In this document: in pieces, positions 63,263 to 64,000 of the stretch
Layout: each line of letters begins with the position of its first letter
Numbering within the stretch: the stretch's first letter is position 1
Notes under the pieces: generated by a model
The model's database searches: none
Seen by the model: only the letters and a program-made list of their open reading frames with translations
Told to the model about the DNA's origin: nothing
Assembly (NCBI RefSeq): GCF_027563465.1
Contig: NZ_JAPFQA010000003.1
Coordinates: 62,001 to 126,000 of the forward strand
Length of the DNA stretch: 64,000 bases
Source of the DNA: Mesorhizobium qingshengii
GTDB lineage: Bacteria > Pseudomonadota > Alphaproteobacteria > Rhizobiales > Rhizobiaceae
Direction: 5' to 3'
Made by a program: the position numbers and the translations under genes

Positions 63263-64000
63263 AGCCGGGACAGGAGAGCAAGGGCGCGGCGATCGATCTC
63301 GAATCGATCAGCAAGGCCTATGGCGGCTTCAATGCGCTGGATGGCGTTTCGCTGCGGATCGAGCCCGGCGAGTTCATGACGCTGCTTGGCCCGAGCGGTT
63401 CCGGCAAGACCACGACGCTGAACGTCGTGGCCGGCTTTACCGACGTGACCAGTGGCAAGCTGCTGGTCGGCGGCAAGAACGTGGTCGGCGTGCCGGCGCA
63501 CAAGCGCAACATCGGCGTTGTCTTCCAGCACTACGCGCTTTTCCCGCATATGAGCGTCGGCCGCAACGTCGCCTATCCGCTGACGCTGCGTGGCGTCGGC
63601 ACGGCGGAACGAAAAGCGCGCGTGGCAAGAGCGCTGGACATGGTCAAGATGGGCGACTTCGCGCATCGCTATCCCAGCGAGCTGTCGGGCGGCCAGCAGC
63701 AGCGCGTGGCGCTGGCCCGCGCCATAGTCTTCGATCCGCCGCTGCTTTTGATGGACGAGCCGCTCGGCGCGCTCGACAAGAAGCTGCGCGAATGGCTGCA
63801 GCTCGAGATCAAGCGCATCCATCGCGAGCTCGGCACCACCTTCGTCTATGTGACGCACGACCAGGAGGAGGCGCTGGTCCTGTCGGACCGCATCGCCGTG
63901 TTCAACCGCGGGCGGATCGAGCAGGTCGGCACCGGCCGCGAACTCTACGACGAACCGACGACGCTGTTCGTCGGCCGCTTCATCGGCGATTCCACGGTGC
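63259..64000 (+). CDS. ABC transporter ATP-binding protein (PotA-like, partial)
   Basis: 247 residues are visible; the C-terminus lies outside the window. The N-terminal ABC domain is complete: Walker A GPSGSGKTT, Q-loop VFQHYALFPHM, signature LSGGQQQRVALARA, Walker B LLLMDEPLGALD and the switch His in VYVTHDQEEA. The remaining part would be the TOBE-like domain. It energises import through the two permeases. The start overlaps the stop of the PotC-like gene by ATGA. Confidence 0.95.
   Translation, partial: MKPGQESKGAAIDLESISKAYGGFNALDGVSLRIEPGEFMTLLGPSGSGKTTTLNVVAGFTDVTSGKLLVGGKNVVGVPAHKRNIGVVFQHYALFPHMSVGRNVAYPLTLRGVGTAERKARVARALDMVKMGDFAHRYPSELSGGQQQRVALARAIVFDPPLLLMDEPLGALDKKLREWLQLEIKRIHRELGTTFVYVTHDQEEALVLSDRIAVFNRGRIEQVGTGRELYDEPTTLFVGRFIGDSTV

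Overview
The window reads as chromosomal DNA of a high-GC alphaproteobacterium of the order Hyphomicrobiales (Rhizobiales), most likely Mesorhizobium or a close relative. The basis is gene content (a class II glutamine-dependent gltB/gltD pair, homospermidine synthase, an Omp10-type lipoprotein, the flhA-fliR flagellar block with divergent small partners, a ROSE-type heat-shock leader and a speF-type ornithine decarboxylase leader) together with short palindromic repeats of the kind common in Mesorhizobium and Brucella. No tRNA, rRNA, CRISPR array, integrase, transposase or prophage was seen. It looks like core genome with a few accessory spots. The genus call is an inference made without a database search.

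Layout. 1-3.4 kb: start of an alpha/beta hydrolase, a heat-shock regulated Hsp20, an MBL-fold hydrolase and a threonine aldolase. 3.6-10.2 kb: gltB and gltD, which make glutamate from glutamine and 2-oxoglutarate. 10.2-17 kb: envelope genes (SGNH-like secreted protein, lytic transglycosylase, galU, beta-barrel protein, kdsD). 17-18.4 kb: an SPFH/NfeD membrane pair. 18.5-25.4 kb: FAD oxidoreductase, ferrochelatase, periplasmic 5'-nucleotidase with LysM, Omp10-like lipoprotein and homospermidine synthase. 25.5-28.5 kb: a DUF3445/YciI pair and pabB/pabC for folate. 28.7-38.8 kb: a membrane HhH protein, an M3 peptidase, an orphan sigma-54 response regulator, a DUF882 protein, KDPG aldolase, TrhO, a DUF533 protein, and a strong small-RNA candidate behind a CtrA box. 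39-46.9 kb: metabolic genes, a CDF metal exporter and an RcnA-like exporter paired with DUF1007. 47-51.6 kb: LysR regulator, amidase, and ornithine decarboxylase behind a long structured leader. 51.7-57.2 kb: a minus-strand flagellar block (flhA, fliR, FliJ-, FlgJ-, FlgN- and FliL-like). 57.3-64 kb: ABM monooxygenase, ClC protein, and an XRE/cupin regulator followed by a polyamine-type ABC transporter that runs off the end.

Themes. Polyamines recur: ornithine decarboxylase supplies putrescine, homospermidine synthase uses it, and the terminal ABC operon is of the type that imports such compounds. The most interesting signals are in the non-coding sequence: a heat-shock promoter joined to a ROSE thermometer; a perfect CtrA box followed by a short terminator-ended transcript with a CCUCCUCCC loop; the decarboxylase leader, which carries a 99-codon reading frame ending at the ribosome site of the enzyme gene; and palindromic elements that abut or separate genes.
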